Positions 53,001 through 61,405 of a stretch of DNA of 64,000 bases are shown one piece after another. The notes beneath the pieces were generated by a model. That model had not been told where the DNA came from, ran no database searches, and saw only the letters and a list, made by a program, of their open reading frames with translations. Made by a program: the position numbers and the translations under genes. Origin of the DNA: JBAVOR01 sp049692255 (GTDB lineage Bacteria; Babelota; Babeliae; Babelales; JACPOV01); assembly GCA_049692255.1 (NCBI GenBank), contig JBAVOR010000009.1, positions 43,816-107,815 of the forward strand, given 5' to 3'. The first letter of the stretch is position 1; every line of letters starts with the position of its first letter.

Positions 53001-54743
53001 TTTTAAATGGGACCATGCATCTTCTGCCTTCGAAGCAATAGTATTTGCACGATCGGTAACCCAATTTTTAAAATCTTTTTGCCAACTGCCAGACCACCAA
53101 CCCGCAATAGATTGGGGGGTAACGCCCACCGTTTGTTCTGGCGGCGCGGGCAGTTCATCGGGTGGCGCAGATTGTGTCTGCGCAGGAACGAGTGCTGGTG
53201 CGGGAGAACTTTTCTGTTGCGCGGGAGTTGTTGTTTTTACACTCTTTTTTTGGGGTGCTTTTGCTACTGCTGGTGTTTTCTGCGGTTGCGCTTTCGTACT
53301 TTGAGCTGGTGGCTTTTGTGCCAAATCAGGGTCATTCGTAGCGCCTAGGTGAAAGAGATGCTGCACATACGCCATATCTTTTAAATACGGTTCGTCTTCT
53401 GCTATGAATGGAATCACCTGAGGACGTACTGTTTTAAATGGATCAGTGCCTAACACGTCAACGGTTTTCTCTATTGTCGCTTCACCAAACAACGCATGCA
53501 GAGACGCTTGCACACTTTTAAGCATACTAAAACAGATGAGCTGTAGCTGTGCTACCGGATGTTTCATAAAATCTTTGAGCGGTGCTGGAATGGCGGCAGT
53601 AGAAAACTGTTGCACGTGTAACTGTTCTGCACTATTGAATGCACGGAACTCCCCTGTCTGTGAAAATGCTCGTGCCTTATTATATATTGCTACTGGATCA
53701 TTTGGCTTAGTACCTTCTTTAGCGTGTTCACTCCAATCGATGCAGTCACGCGCATAGCGTGCACGCAGCACCTCTTGCAAATCTAAGTTCATGCGAAACA
53801 GTTCGGCACTAGAACGAATGTAAGTAAAATCACGGTGGTAATAAGTAAGCTCCATATTTGGAACAAAATAAAAGAGACGCATATTCGTTTGCGCTAAACT
53901 CTTAAGCATCTGTTGCCCTTGCTCAAATGATTTAGCGATAGCAAACTTAGTAAGAAGTTGCCACAGACGCGAATAAACGAGATCATCTTGCGTTAGAGGA
54001 ATATGTTGCCAAAAATCAGACCCTGGCACCGCACTCCAAAGAGTGGGCATTGCTTGCGCCATTGCTTGCTGGTACGCATCGTCACCAATGGCAGCAGTAT
54101 GTATTGTATCGGTTATATGTGCATCTATTTTTTTAAGTTGTTCAATGAGCGCACGCCACCCGCCCTGCTTTAACACTGCATCAGCATCAATGGTGTGTTG
54201 TTTTGCTGCCATATAATAAAATGCTGCGTGGTCAATGCGCGTGAGAAATTCAAGATAAAAATAAAAATTTTTAATATACCGTATCAATGTCCCATCAACG
54301 GCAAAACCACCTGCACCAAATACAGTATCTACTGCCTTTTCATTCAGCGACTGAGTGGGATAGGGGTTCGGTTTATTATCAGGTGCTCCTGTGGTGGGAT
54401 TAAATAAAAGTTGCGCAATCTGATTCGTTTGATTAATTCTTTTCGCTTGTAACGCCGCCACCTGTTTTGGTGATTGAGTGGCGACCGTTTGCGCGAGTAC
54501 CGACGTTGGTTGGTCTTCTGGTTGTTGCTGCTGCGGTTGTGGTGATTGTTGCGCGCAAAAAAGCGAAAGAGAGAAAAGGGCGCTCATCGCGAGTGATTGC
54601 GCAGCAATTGTATCGAGGGACATGAGTGCTCGTACCCTTCCGACTACGCCAAGGCTTCGACGGACACGTCGATACATTCGACTTCGTCGAACACTCAAGA
54701 CGAGCGCTGAAGGCTTGTTCCTCAGATTACAATTTTTGATCAT
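50088..54743 (-). CDS. Very large exported protein with internal hydrophobic region (unknown function)
   Basis: 1551 residues if started at ATG 54743, which is 6 nt after the previous stop. The first 40 residues are Arg-rich and translated from a dispersed palindromic element; the signal peptide follows (SLAMSALFSLSLFCA, ~51-65), so a start at 54623 or 54587 is also possible. Then: helical region (~90-460), Pro/Ala/Gln-rich linker (466-544), amphipathic helical part, a strongly hydrophobic block (~710-815, for instance FIPALIALPLSLQIVI and LAGYLTLAVTQIVI), a Gly/Ala-rich membrane-like stretch (~850), coiled coil, and beta-rich domains after ~1045 (VEVRFKGILVLKNFIVGLYL). The layout could suit a pore-forming or membrane-inserting protein, but no known toxin motif is seen. 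Last gene of a three-gene unit. Confidence 0.75.
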   Translation of the reverse strand: MIKNCNLRNKPSALVLSVRRSRMYRRVRRSLGVVGRVRALMSLDTIAAQSLAMSALFSLSLFCAQQSPQPQQQQPEDQPTSVLAQTVATQSPKQVAALQAKRINQTNQIAQLLFNPTTGAPDNKPNPYPTQSLNEKAVDTVFGAGGFAVDGTLIRYIKNFYFYLEFLTRIDHAAFYYMAAKQHTIDADAVLKQGGWRALIEQLKKIDAHITDTIHTAAIGDDAYQQAMAQAMPTLWSAVPGSDFWQHIPLTQDDLVYSRLWQLLTKFAIAKSFEQGQQMLKSLAQTNMRLFYFVPNMELTYYHRDFTYIRSSAELFRMNLDLQEVLRARYARDCIDWSEHAKEGTKPNDPVAIYNKARAFSQTGEFRAFNSAEQLHVQQFSTAAIPAPLKDFMKHPVAQLQLICFSMLKSVQASLHALFGEATIEKTVDVLGTDPFKTVRPQVIPFIAEDEPYLKDMAYVQHLFHLGATNDPDLAQKPPAQSTKAQPQKTPAVAKAPQKKSVKTTTPAQQKSSPAPALVPAQTQSAPPDELPAPPEQTVGVTPQSIAGWWSGSWQKDFKNWVTDRANTIASKAEDAWSHLKEAGNNIAGIATNAWNAVENSALATWNQMEGVGLLVSDNPKSAVEHFKKSQELYKAVVNNIKTINTDMLSLLQSLHKVAADATSILADSCAIVFNAITTDKELADSLAGVIESGIDTILDFGELVYVDIEAAFIPALIALPLSLQIVINQICFSTIEKAVDKNYSGWGTDVVGSLAFLGNTVMATVVNNITFLIVDRAVAGLQDAIKLAGYLTLAVTQIVIDQVSLQLYGIAQIAGDAKGNFQKAMDEVRDHKRFIANLANNALMIGLAVATDGAAVPALAMNIGMTVGTSGLSIVGGFQDDETQKRNKQEQRDMIDRYTQFVQNNEIVMANAQKTFEQEMRAKFNAQIINQERELGFYQNFLQGYLAQTQNQLSFYMGSFLAPQLEPQGDAHLRFADVGALYGFKTGTNDQTGVLNVNPSQGFALYSKGRNAFSQEIPVYPAVASGQQQQTRKFWFNQKETVIMAEPFEEVEVRFKGILVLKNFIVGLYLGGHTLDTAAIRKTKTADIDHAHLAKMIVYRLSDLERQPAVKVYEHEGRGWLDQPPGPLFTCGVWYRIKAHLTDNRLQYKLFKEGDSEPDWQTVAVQKTERKMLGFISSGASVEYQFITPTIAIERVEKVRPPVTWPTEEAREQASEQALNELLNPTIGSYQLRGAKQDMLKGNFVYSPVTDALKNSDGTQLQSIVLGSQASVAGVIKISNLGASPALLVDGATGQQKIIESDSVVMASLSSGQVYDRNGAYITTDHTLAHTYMQSRTTLSTALKSSIESQRKRIVESLNKPISFGVFTLSPVSTADFERGFFVYKLVSPDPLLQESGKAKKDTSGHEMYDYVVAVDKAGVVGVPLTDAIDQIQSVVTGNVYAKSSTTPVDQGYQTGAKAFDTYMRVYGARRPELDGLVNAAATFYTTAAKKGESTKERAAQAQTTVTVSASKPFTQKQTVQGPTVDDQLPHDSLLERTKQATAGQVAWGM
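54613..54707 (-). repeat. Second copy of the palindromic element, inside the 5' end of the 1551-codon gene
   Basis: On the minus strand it reads GCGCTCGTCTTGAG (54707-54694), a TTCGACGAAGTCGAA palindrome, CGAAGCCTTGGCG, and ends with GAGCACTCATGTCCCTCGA (54631-54613). The outer blocks match the element at 46305-46404 with one mismatch each; the middle differs. It contains no stop codon in the gene's frame and supplies the ATG at 54623. Confidence 0.7.
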
Positions 54744-54749
54744 ACCACG

Positions 54750-56267
54750 TTACTTTCTTTTTTTAAATGCTTCCCGTTCTGCTTGGCTATACACTAACGC
54801 TTCCGGTTTTTTAATAACAAAAGATGCCTGACACCCGATCGCCATAAATCCAATGCCATGAAATCGATACAGGTAATCATCCAATGAACTGATGGTACCG
54901 TTATACAATGCAGTTGTTTTAGTCGCATCTCCTGTGTGATACTGCACATTAATATCACACGTATTCGGTTTATTGGTTATGCGAAATACAAAAGTAATCG
55001 GGTCAGTTTTAATGATATTAACCAAGGAAGGGTCTAACTTCTTTTTGATTAAACCATTATTTTTGACAATTTGTTCGAGCGGAGACACGAGGTTGCGTTT
55101 ACCTTCCGTGTCACTTACCATGCGCAACTGTGCCCCATCAAGCATCATGCTAGCAGGTGCACCAGGCGCCCCATAAACACCCAGTAAGCGATACCACCAC
55201 AACCGTTCGGGGTCTCCCGAAATCCAACGCCCGCGATTAAAAACAATCCCTGCAAAAAAAGGATATTGTGTTGCAATGAGTGTACAATCGATTTCGATAT
55301 CATATTGTCCCCCTTGTGTTGCGTATTCAGTAAAGATATGATGCACACTTGGGTCTTGCGTTAACAAGTTACGCTTATCAACTGCTAAATCCCAGAATAC
55401 TGGTTGTGGCCATTGCGTTACACTATTTTGGCAGAAGGTATTTTGGGTGCTATCATAGCTCCAATCATCGCTCGTAAATATATTAAAAATATTATGCCAT
55501 ACCGTTGATGATGGCACCCGCATGCGCGATGTCTCAAAAAAAAGATCCCACTGAACCCATGATTCTAAACATTGTTGTACCGGTTTATCTAAATTAATAG
55601 CACGATTAAGATACGCAATCTCTGCTTGTAATCGCTTGCCGCTCAGCACAAAAGAATCATCAATTTTTTTCTTTGCCGCAACAAATGCATCCCCTAACTG
55701 GCGCAAACCTTTTCCTTGATCTACCTGCATTTTCTTTTGAAACTCATCGTATGCGCGCGAAGCGTCTACCTGTTTTTGTCCATACTCTTTCAGTTCCCGT
55801 TGATCTTGTTCATCCATGCGTGAAGTAGCAAATCCAATACCTGCCATTAAAATAGCTTGCACACCAAATGAGACGAGTGGGTTTGACAAAATCGATTTAG
55901 TAGCAGATTCAGCAACCGCTTTTTCAATGGTGCTCGACAATGCACCAGGCAACTCGGTAGCAGGTCTGATAGCAGTTACTAACGAATAAAACATATCATG
56001 CACGCCAGAACTAATCCCCTTGACTGCCGTTGTTGCACTATCTTTTATGGCTGAATCCAACCCTTGTGATAGTGCATTAAAACTAAATGTATTAAAAACA
56101 CCACTTGTAAGAAAATTACCGAACACTGAAGATGGCGCTGATTGCAACACTGATTGTGCGGCTTTGGCAACACCCACTGATTGCGTTACTACTTGAGCCG
56201 ATTGGATAGATACCGTGATATAAATGTAAAGAAATGCACTCACAAAAAAATATATTCTACATCTCAT
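54750..56267 (-). CDS. Exported protein of unknown function with lectin-like C-terminal half
   Basis: 505 residues; GAGGAGGATG before the ATG is a strong ribosome site. Signal peptide RIYFFVSAFLYIYITVSIQSA. A weakly hydrophobic Ala/Ser/Gly-rich region (to ~150) includes NPLVSFGVQAILMAGIGFA, followed by a charged coiled coil (DEQDQRELKEYGQKQVDASR, ~155-215). The C-terminal half (~300-480) is beta-rich (YDIEIDCTLIATQYPFFAGIVF, ITFVFRITNKPNTCDINVQY) and resembles a jelly-roll or LamG-like carbohydrate-binding fold; that is pattern reading only. It lies between two other large exported proteins, 32 and 6 nt away, so the three probably act together. Confidence 0.75.
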   Translation of the reverse strand: MRCRIYFFVSAFLYIYITVSIQSAQVVTQSVGVAKAAQSVLQSAPSSVFGNFLTSGVFNTFSFNALSQGLDSAIKDSATTAVKGISSGVHDMFYSLVTAIRPATELPGALSSTIEKAVAESATKSILSNPLVSFGVQAILMAGIGFATSRMDEQDQRELKEYGQKQVDASRAYDEFQKKMQVDQGKGLRQLGDAFVAAKKKIDDSFVLSGKRLQAEIAYLNRAINLDKPVQQCLESWVQWDLFFETSRMRVPSSTVWHNIFNIFTSDDWSYDSTQNTFCQNSVTQWPQPVFWDLAVDKRNLLTQDPSVHHIFTEYATQGGQYDIEIDCTLIATQYPFFAGIVFNRGRWISGDPERLWWYRLLGVYGAPGAPASMMLDGAQLRMVSDTEGKRNLVSPLEQIVKNNGLIKKKLDPSLVNIIKTDPITFVFRITNKPNTCDINVQYHTGDATKTTALYNGTISSLDDYLYRFHGIGFMAIGCQASFVIKKPEALVYSQAEREAFKKRK

Positions 56268-56299
56268 GCAACATCATCCTCCTCATTAACACTCCCCTT

Positions 56300-57841
56300 T
56301 TACGTAGTCATCGGCGGTAAGTCTGGCGTCCACAGTGGCAACTCCCCTGCACTACTACCCGTGGCTGGCTGTTCTGTTTGCGGCACTGGTGGCGGGGTCC
56401 CCTTAATCGTTTTTAAATAGTTAATGCATTCTGTACATTTCGTTTGCACTGCATCGATTGGAATACCAGCAGTAGCAGCAGCGCTCATAACAATGCATGC
56501 GCTACACGGGTCTAAAATAGATTCACGCATTAATAGGGGGTCGCACAACACACTGTAATCTCCCAAACAAGCACGCATCATAAGCATCACCCCTTCATAA
56601 CTGTTGAGCCATTGCGGTTGTTTTTTGATCTCTTGCGCATAGGGCACTGGGTATGCAGGAATATGCACAAACAACTGCGTCGCACCTTGTTGGGTTGTTG
56701 TTCGGCTCCCTTGCTTGTCAACCAAATACGCCCGCGTTAAATTACTAATAACTTCACCATTATTATTCTTTAGCGGCGTACTTTTTACTGCATCACTCAC
56801 GACACGCTCTGGCCAAGGGACCAATGCGCTTTTTTCAGGAATATTACGCGCAATGGGCCCCACAATAGCAAGAGCTCGAATAGTTTCTGAACCGTATAAA
56901 AAGAGGGGGGGATTAATCGTTTTTGTTTTTGTCGCATCAATTGCTTGGGTTACTGCTTTTGCATTGGTATGGGTACTGCCCTTGATTGCTTTTTTATCGA
57001 GTTGTTCTTTAATGCCGCGTGCATACCGCGCGCACACAGAACCAAACTCTGCATCCGGTTGTTCGATAGTTTTCGTGTACGCATTAAAAAAAGCGAGATA
57101 TTTACTAAAAATGGTATTATATAACGTTCTTCTGTTCTTATAAAACTCTTTGTCATTGGCACTGTTGAGCGTGATTAAATCATCAGATTCCACCAGTGTA
57201 TATAAATTAGCACCGAAATCGTTGCGTAATAACAAAGGACCCATGCGCGTTGAAACGTATTGGGGCAGATGGGGGAACCGCATTTGTACTGATTGATTCG
57301 ATTGTTCTTCAATGACGTTGAGCAGATGCCCTACGATGAGAATTTTGTTATTGAGCCCATATTGCGCTTCCAATTGCACATAATCGTGCATCGTTGGCGC
57401 AGGAGTTAATAACAGGTTTGTGTATACGGCTAACAAATGTTGGTACAGTTCCGTTAAAATAGTAATCTGCAGACGCGTAAAATAGACGCAGAAATAGTTG
57501 TCTTTCCCTAACTTAAACCGATCTTGCGCTTGCACGGTACTCATCGGCTCTACGCATGCCAAAAATTGATCTAGTTGCTTTGCTAACCCACCATTACCGG
57601 GAAATAGTTGAGCGCCAGTAGGGTGATTTAAATGCACAATTGAACGCGTAATACTTAACTGTAATCGTTGCGCGCTTGCACTGGCCCCATTGGGAATATT
57701 ATATTTATTCTCTTTATTTTGTACCAACGGGGAACCATCAGGTGCTTTATTCACTTCGAATAGTTGGCGAGAGTCGAGCGGCGGCAAACCGTTAGCAATG
57801 AAAAAACCAAACATTATGAGCGCATGAGCGACACGATTCAT
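56300..57841 (-). CDS. Exported protein of unknown function, first gene of a three-gene unit
   Basis: 513 residues, AAAGAGGTG before the ATG. Signal peptide VAHALIMFGFFIANGLPPL. The body is mainly helical with no recognised catalytic motif; a Cys cluster near the C-terminus (CLGDYSVLCDP, DPCSACIVM, TKCTECINYL, with two CxxC motifs) could bind a metal or form disulfides. The tail is Pro-rich (GTPPPVPQTEQPATGSS). The next gene starts 32 nt downstream. I do not recognise the family. Confidence 0.75.
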   Translation of the reverse strand: MNRVAHALIMFGFFIANGLPPLDSRQLFEVNKAPDGSPLVQNKENKYNIPNGASASAQRLQLSITRSIVHLNHPTGAQLFPGNGGLAKQLDQFLACVEPMSTVQAQDRFKLGKDNYFCVYFTRLQITILTELYQHLLAVYTNLLLTPAPTMHDYVQLEAQYGLNNKILIVGHLLNVIEEQSNQSVQMRFPHLPQYVSTRMGPLLLRNDFGANLYTLVESDDLITLNSANDKEFYKNRRTLYNTIFSKYLAFFNAYTKTIEQPDAEFGSVCARYARGIKEQLDKKAIKGSTHTNAKAVTQAIDATKTKTINPPLFLYGSETIRALAIVGPIARNIPEKSALVPWPERVVSDAVKSTPLKNNNGEVISNLTRAYLVDKQGSRTTTQQGATQLFVHIPAYPVPYAQEIKKQPQWLNSYEGVMLMMRACLGDYSVLCDPLLMRESILDPCSACIVMSAAATAGIPIDAVQTKCTECINYLKTIKGTPPPVPQTEQPATGSSAGELPLWTPDLPPMTT

Positions 57842-58034
57842 TGCGCATACACCTCTTTTACTAAAAAATATTGTATTTCATTATCCATCACTCTAGTGCA
57901 GCAAGAAAAAGAAATGCAATATTTTACGCATCTGTTTATGGATAGAGTTATTATGCCTGCTTGTTATACTAAGATTTAATGGACCCTAATGTAAGAAATG
58001 CTACACAAACACTCATGGTGAGTGATTTTGAGCG

Positions 58035-58108
58035 TAGCGAAAAATTGTATCGGCCTGCCCGCCGAAGTCTGCCAAGCTTGAATACCTGGATAGACGTAGG
58101 CTGGGAAC
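58035..58108. repeat. Possible degenerate copy of the dispersed palindromic element
   Basis: A GC-rich island in the 289-bp AT-rich gap between two divergent genes: GAGCGTAGCGA at its left, GGCCTGCCCGCCGAAGTC in the middle and GTAGGCTGGG at the right. Short blocks (CCCGCC, CGAAG) recur in the elements at 46305 and 54613. Weak evidence; the rest of the gap shows nothing. Confidence 0.35.
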
Positions 58109-58130
58109 CATATCCACCAAGGAACCTTTT

Positions 58131-59339
58131 ATGAATGCAGTAAAAATTGTTGTTGCGTGCGTTATACTTACTATCAGTTGTTATGCAGGAGTAAACCTGT
58201 ACCATTATTTTTTTGACACCGGCGCACCCACCATTGGCATTACCGGATTGGAACAAAACAGTTGCTATGCAGATACCATTAACTGCACCGTTCATGCGTC
58301 TGATGAGTATAAAGTATGCGACTTGAGCGTATTACTGGACAACCAAGATCAGATTCTCAAACGTACTCGAGTTAACAGCGCAAACTCAAAACATCCGATT
58401 ACCATCAATAGTAAAGAACTTTCTGACGGGAGCCATACGATCACCGTCACCGCAACCAACGGCACCTATGTACGACGATCAAGCACCAAAACGGTTTCTT
58501 TTATGGTAGATAATGAACCACTGCGCGCATCGCTCATGCAGCCTGCAGGAGGATTTAAAGTATTACAAGGAAGAACGGCGCACATTAAAATTCAAGCAAA
58601 CAAACCGGTTAAACAAGCAACGGTATCGTTTGAAAATACACCGTTCACGTGCTGCAGACAATCACCAACAGCAACCATCTATGAATGTTTTATTCCGATC
58701 AATTGCGAAGAAAAACCGAGCCAATATCAGTTAACTGCAACTGTTAAAGACAGCGTTGGTAATACGATTACTCTGCACGATACCGTTGAAGTAATGGCTG
58801 CACAATTTAGACGCCAACAGCTATCGGTTGATGCAGAAAAAATAAAACGGGAAAAAGAGATGAGCATGAGCAATGTGCAACTGGAACAAACATTAGAAAC
58901 TATTGCGCACAGCTCGCAAGCAGAAAAATTGTGGCAGGGCTCTTTTTATGTACCAACCGATATTAAGGGCATTTCGACTGAGTTCGGCGCTATCCGCGTT
59001 ACGCAAGAAAAAGGGCGTTATTACCACAAAGCAGTTGATATCGTCAACACACCAAAAAGTGTTATCTGGGCACCACAAAGTGGTGTAGTTGCCTTAAAAG
59101 AACGGTATGCGCTCAGCGGCAATACGGTGGTAATTGATCACGGCTGTGGCATCTGTTCGTTGTTTTTCCATCTTGATGATTTTGCAGAAAATATTGTGGT
59201 TGGCCACCATATTAAACAAGGAAACCCCATTGGCACTCTCGGCAAAACTGGGTATGCGAGCGGATACCATTTACATTGGGAAATGCGGGTCAATAATATT
59301 GCAGTAGATCCATTGCAATGGACCGATGTGCATTTTTAA
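58131..59339 (+). CDS. M23 family zinc peptidase with Ig-like N-terminal domains
   Basis: 402 residues; AAGGAACC before the ATG. An N-terminal membrane/signal segment (VVACVILTISCYAGVNLY) is followed by two Ig-like beta domains (~25-125 and ~130-225; DGSHTITVTATNG, YQLTATVKDSVGN), a short coiled segment, then the lysostaphin-type M23 domain (~285-400): HKAVD for the HxxxD zinc pair and HLHWEM for HxH. Both metal motifs are intact, so it probably cuts peptidoglycan cross-links or acts in division or pilus passage. The next gene, PilO-like, starts 26 nt downstream. Confidence 0.92.
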   Translation: MNAVKIVVACVILTISCYAGVNLYHYFFDTGAPTIGITGLEQNSCYADTINCTVHASDEYKVCDLSVLLDNQDQILKRTRVNSANSKHPITINSKELSDGSHTITVTATNGTYVRRSSTKTVSFMVDNEPLRASLMQPAGGFKVLQGRTAHIKIQANKPVKQATVSFENTPFTCCRQSPTATIYECFIPINCEEKPSQYQLTATVKDSVGNTITLHDTVEVMAAQFRRQQLSVDAEKIKREKEMSMSNVQLEQTLETIAHSSQAEKLWQGSFYVPTDIKGISTEFGAIRVTQEKGRYYHKAVDIVNTPKSVIWAPQSGVVALKERYALSGNTVVIDHGCGICSLFFHLDDFAENIVVGHHIKQGNPIGTLGKTGYASGYHLHWEMRVNNIAVDPLQWTDVHF

Positions 59340-59365
59340 AACCAAGTAAACATTTGGGGAGTAGC

Positions 59366-60154
59366 ATGAAATTTTTTGTTGAAGAGTCATCGCGCAATCG
59401 ATTGTTACATCGCTTGCCGTTCTGGCTACAAATGACTATTATCATGGGCTTAATCGTTGCTGGCACTGGCGCATGGTACGCGTATGTATATCGCCCCTTA
59501 ACTACGTGGCGCGCATGGTATACGCAACAAGAAGCACGCATGCAAACGATTGCACGTACGGGCAACACACAACAACAACCAGATGATGCACTTGCTACAT
59601 GCAAAAAGAAGGGATGTATTGGAGCTAATGAACGGCTAACGCTCCTTTTTAACTCCCTAAAAACGGCGCATCTAACGCTAACCCATTGCACACAACAACA
59701 GAGCAAACAAAAAAATGAGTACCTATACCAGCAATATACCCTCCGCGTAGAAGGTTCTTTTGTTTCAGTAGCTACGTGGTTAGATGCATTGTACAACACA
59801 GTCCCTTTCAGCAGAATAACTACGTATCAGCTGATCCCTGGCCAAGCAACCCTTACTTTAGAATGTACCCTGGTAATGCTCTGTATTCCGGTAAATAGTA
59901 CAATCGCACCAGTAATCGAAACTCCTGCTTTGTCAGGAGAAATGAATAGTCCATTTGCACAGGAAAGCCCAAAAGAGCTGACACAGGCATGGCCGGAACC
60001 CTTAAAAATGACTCAAAAGGGGTCAAAAACGACCTATACCACTGCTAAACCTATCCATACGCATTCTGATTGGAAAGTGATTGAGACAACCCCTCAATCA
60101 CTCATTTTACAGGATAATGAGGGCAATATGCGACAAATTAACCCCTCCCATTAA
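59366..60154 (+). CDS. PilO-like inner-membrane protein
   Basis: 262 residues from ATG 59366 (GGGGAG upstream; the longer frame from 59318 overlaps the M23 gene and lacks a site). One N-terminal membrane helix (LQMTIIMGLIVAGTGAWYAYVY, shown in two parts here), a short helical linker, then a ferredoxin-like alpha/beta domain with YTLRVEGSFVSVATWLDAL, the pattern seen in PilO pilus-assembly proteins. The C-terminal part (~200-260; DWKVIETTPQSLILQDNEG) is reminiscent of PilP. Together with the M23 gene it may serve a type IV pilus or DNA-uptake machine; no other pil gene is in the window, so this is tentative. Confidence 0.55.
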   Translation: MKFFVEESSRNRLLHRLPFWLQMTIIMGLIVAGTGAWYAYVYRPLTTWRAWYTQQEARMQTIARTGNTQQQPDDALATCKKKGCIGANERLTLLFNSLKTAHLTLTHCTQQQSKQKNEYLYQQYTLRVEGSFVSVATWLDALYNTVPFSRITTYQLIPGQATLTLECTLVMLCIPVNSTIAPVIETPALSGEMNSPFAQESPKELTQAWPEPLKMTQKGSKTTYTTAKPIHTHSDWKVIETTPQSLILQDNEGNMRQINPSH

Positions 60155-60157
60155 AAA

Positions 60158-60187
60158 AACCCTTCAACTTGAATAAGCTGAAGGGTT
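60158..60187. terminator. Hairpin after PilO-like gene
   Basis: AACCCTTCA...TGAAGGGTT with an extended, slightly imperfect stem (60158-60187). The seven-A run lies on the left, so a T-run follows only on the minus strand; on the plus strand it probably works with the second hairpin just downstream. Confidence 0.55.
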
Positions 60188-60193
60188 AGGGGG

Positions 60194-60231
60194 TGAACAA
60201 CACGTAAAACGTATTGTTCATTTAGGGATTT
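60194..60231 (+). terminator. Second hairpin with T-rich tail
   Basis: TGAACAA (60194-60200) / TTGTTCA (60214-60220) with internal ACGT/ACGT pairing, followed by TTTAGGGATTTTT. A plausible plus-strand terminator for the M23-PilO unit. The 296-bp gap 60155-60450 otherwise holds only the promoter at 60379. Confidence 0.55.
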
Positions 60232-60378
60232 TTAATTGCCAGAAACTTTTAAATCTAGCAAGATCCTAACAGCCGGTTTCAACTCTGTCAAGCCCTATAA
60301 TACTCCTGTAAAAACCCTTTTCCACTCGCCCAGCTCAACTCATATCAATGCTGTATTTTTGCTTTGTAAGAACGGGGG

Positions 60379-60406
60379 TTGCAAAAATAGCCCTATTTGT
60401 TATAAT
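60379..60406 (+). promoter_or_regulatory. Predicted sigma70-type promoter
   Basis: TTGCAA (60379-60384), 16-bp spacer, perfect TATAAT (60401-60406), 45 bp before the ATG of the M48-like gene. Confidence 0.65.
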
Positions 60407-60450
60407 AATTTCAGATATAAAATTTATATTTAACAAAAATGGAGTTATTC

Positions 60451-61371
60451 ATGCATTACAAAAATAATTACTTTATTCTTGCAGCCCTTGGTATAGCCAC
60501 TCTCGGGGCAATTATTGGTGGCTACCGCTGGTTCCCTGTCAACCATACGAGCACTGGCAACGTCGCAGCTGCGGTTGTTCAATTTTCGGCATCTGCCCCT
60601 GATGCGGTAGTACAAACGATTACCCAACAGATACACTCTGAGCAGGCAACGGTTGATACCTGTATTCGCACGGTTGCACAAGAACGTATTTTAAACGCAG
60701 CGCAAGAAGTATGCGATGCACTTGCTAATTCTGCCCCCGACGTTGCTCGCGAGTTTATGCAGGCAGTCAAATCTGACGTACACCATGCACACACCATTCA
60801 ACTTGAGGGTGCTCAAAGCATAAAAGAACAAGCGGCTGCCGCCTGTAAACGGCTCTGTTCTTGCAATGTATCCACAACACCAGAACAAACACGCCATACC
60901 GCAACTATACGCACCGATATGCGCGAAGTTCCCTACCAGCTCCAGGGGTACACTGCAGTTAAAGTGAAAAAACATCCTAACAATTGCTGTTCTATGCATC
61001 ACACGGTTTATCTGCCTCAATCAGATACACCACAACACATAGCAAAACATATTCTAGAACATGAATTAACCCATGTACGCTATGCCGACCACGCGCTTTT
61101 CGAGAAGTTTAGCGGTATCCCTTCGTTTGGTAAAAAGGCACAGGAAGCATGGAAAAAGTTCCTCTGCGCCCTCGAATTTCGCGCTGATGCAGTATCAGCT
61201 GCTTGCGGCACCGTTGCTGACGCCAAAGCACACGAGCAGGCGCGTAAAGATATTTTAGCCTTCGTTGAAGAGCATCAACTCAAGAATAACGGCACCCACC
61301 CTACCTCACAGGAACGGTACGCCTGGGCAACCAAGATTAGACGGTTAAAGGAATTTGAAGTAATCTGTTAA
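60451..61371 (+). CDS. Membrane-anchored or exported M48-like zinc metalloprotease
   Basis: 306 residues from ATG 60451, chosen because GGAG lies six bases upstream; an ATG at 60439 contains part of that site. An N-terminal hydrophobic helix (YFILAALGIATLGAIIGG) is followed by a helical region and, near residue 204, HELTH (HExxH). Downstream EFRAD supplies the ExxxD third-ligand motif, and HPTSQERYAWA matches the HPxxxxR motif of the M48 family (HtpX/Oma1/BepA-like). The catalytic set thus looks complete. BepA-like periplasmic quality control is possible. Overall similarity is limited to these motifs. Confidence 0.7.
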   Translation: MHYKNNYFILAALGIATLGAIIGGYRWFPVNHTSTGNVAAAVVQFSASAPDAVVQTITQQIHSEQATVDTCIRTVAQERILNAAQEVCDALANSAPDVAREFMQAVKSDVHHAHTIQLEGAQSIKEQAAAACKRLCSCNVSTTPEQTRHTATIRTDMREVPYQLQGYTAVKVKKHPNNCCSMHHTVYLPQSDTPQHIAKHILEHELTHVRYADHALFEKFSGIPSFGKKAQEAWKKFLCALEFRADAVSAACGTVADAKAHEQARKDILAFVEEHQLKNNGTHPTSQERYAWATKIRRLKEFEVIC

Positions 61372-61405
61372 TATATGGAAAAAGGTTATTTTTTAGGGGT
61401 TTTTA

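Noticed and set aside
52660..53304. 214-codon open frame antisense to the 1551-codon gene
   Set aside because: It mirrors the Pro/Ala/Gln-rich linker on the other strand (Cys/Gly-rich translation), has no signal or ribosome site, and is explained by composition.
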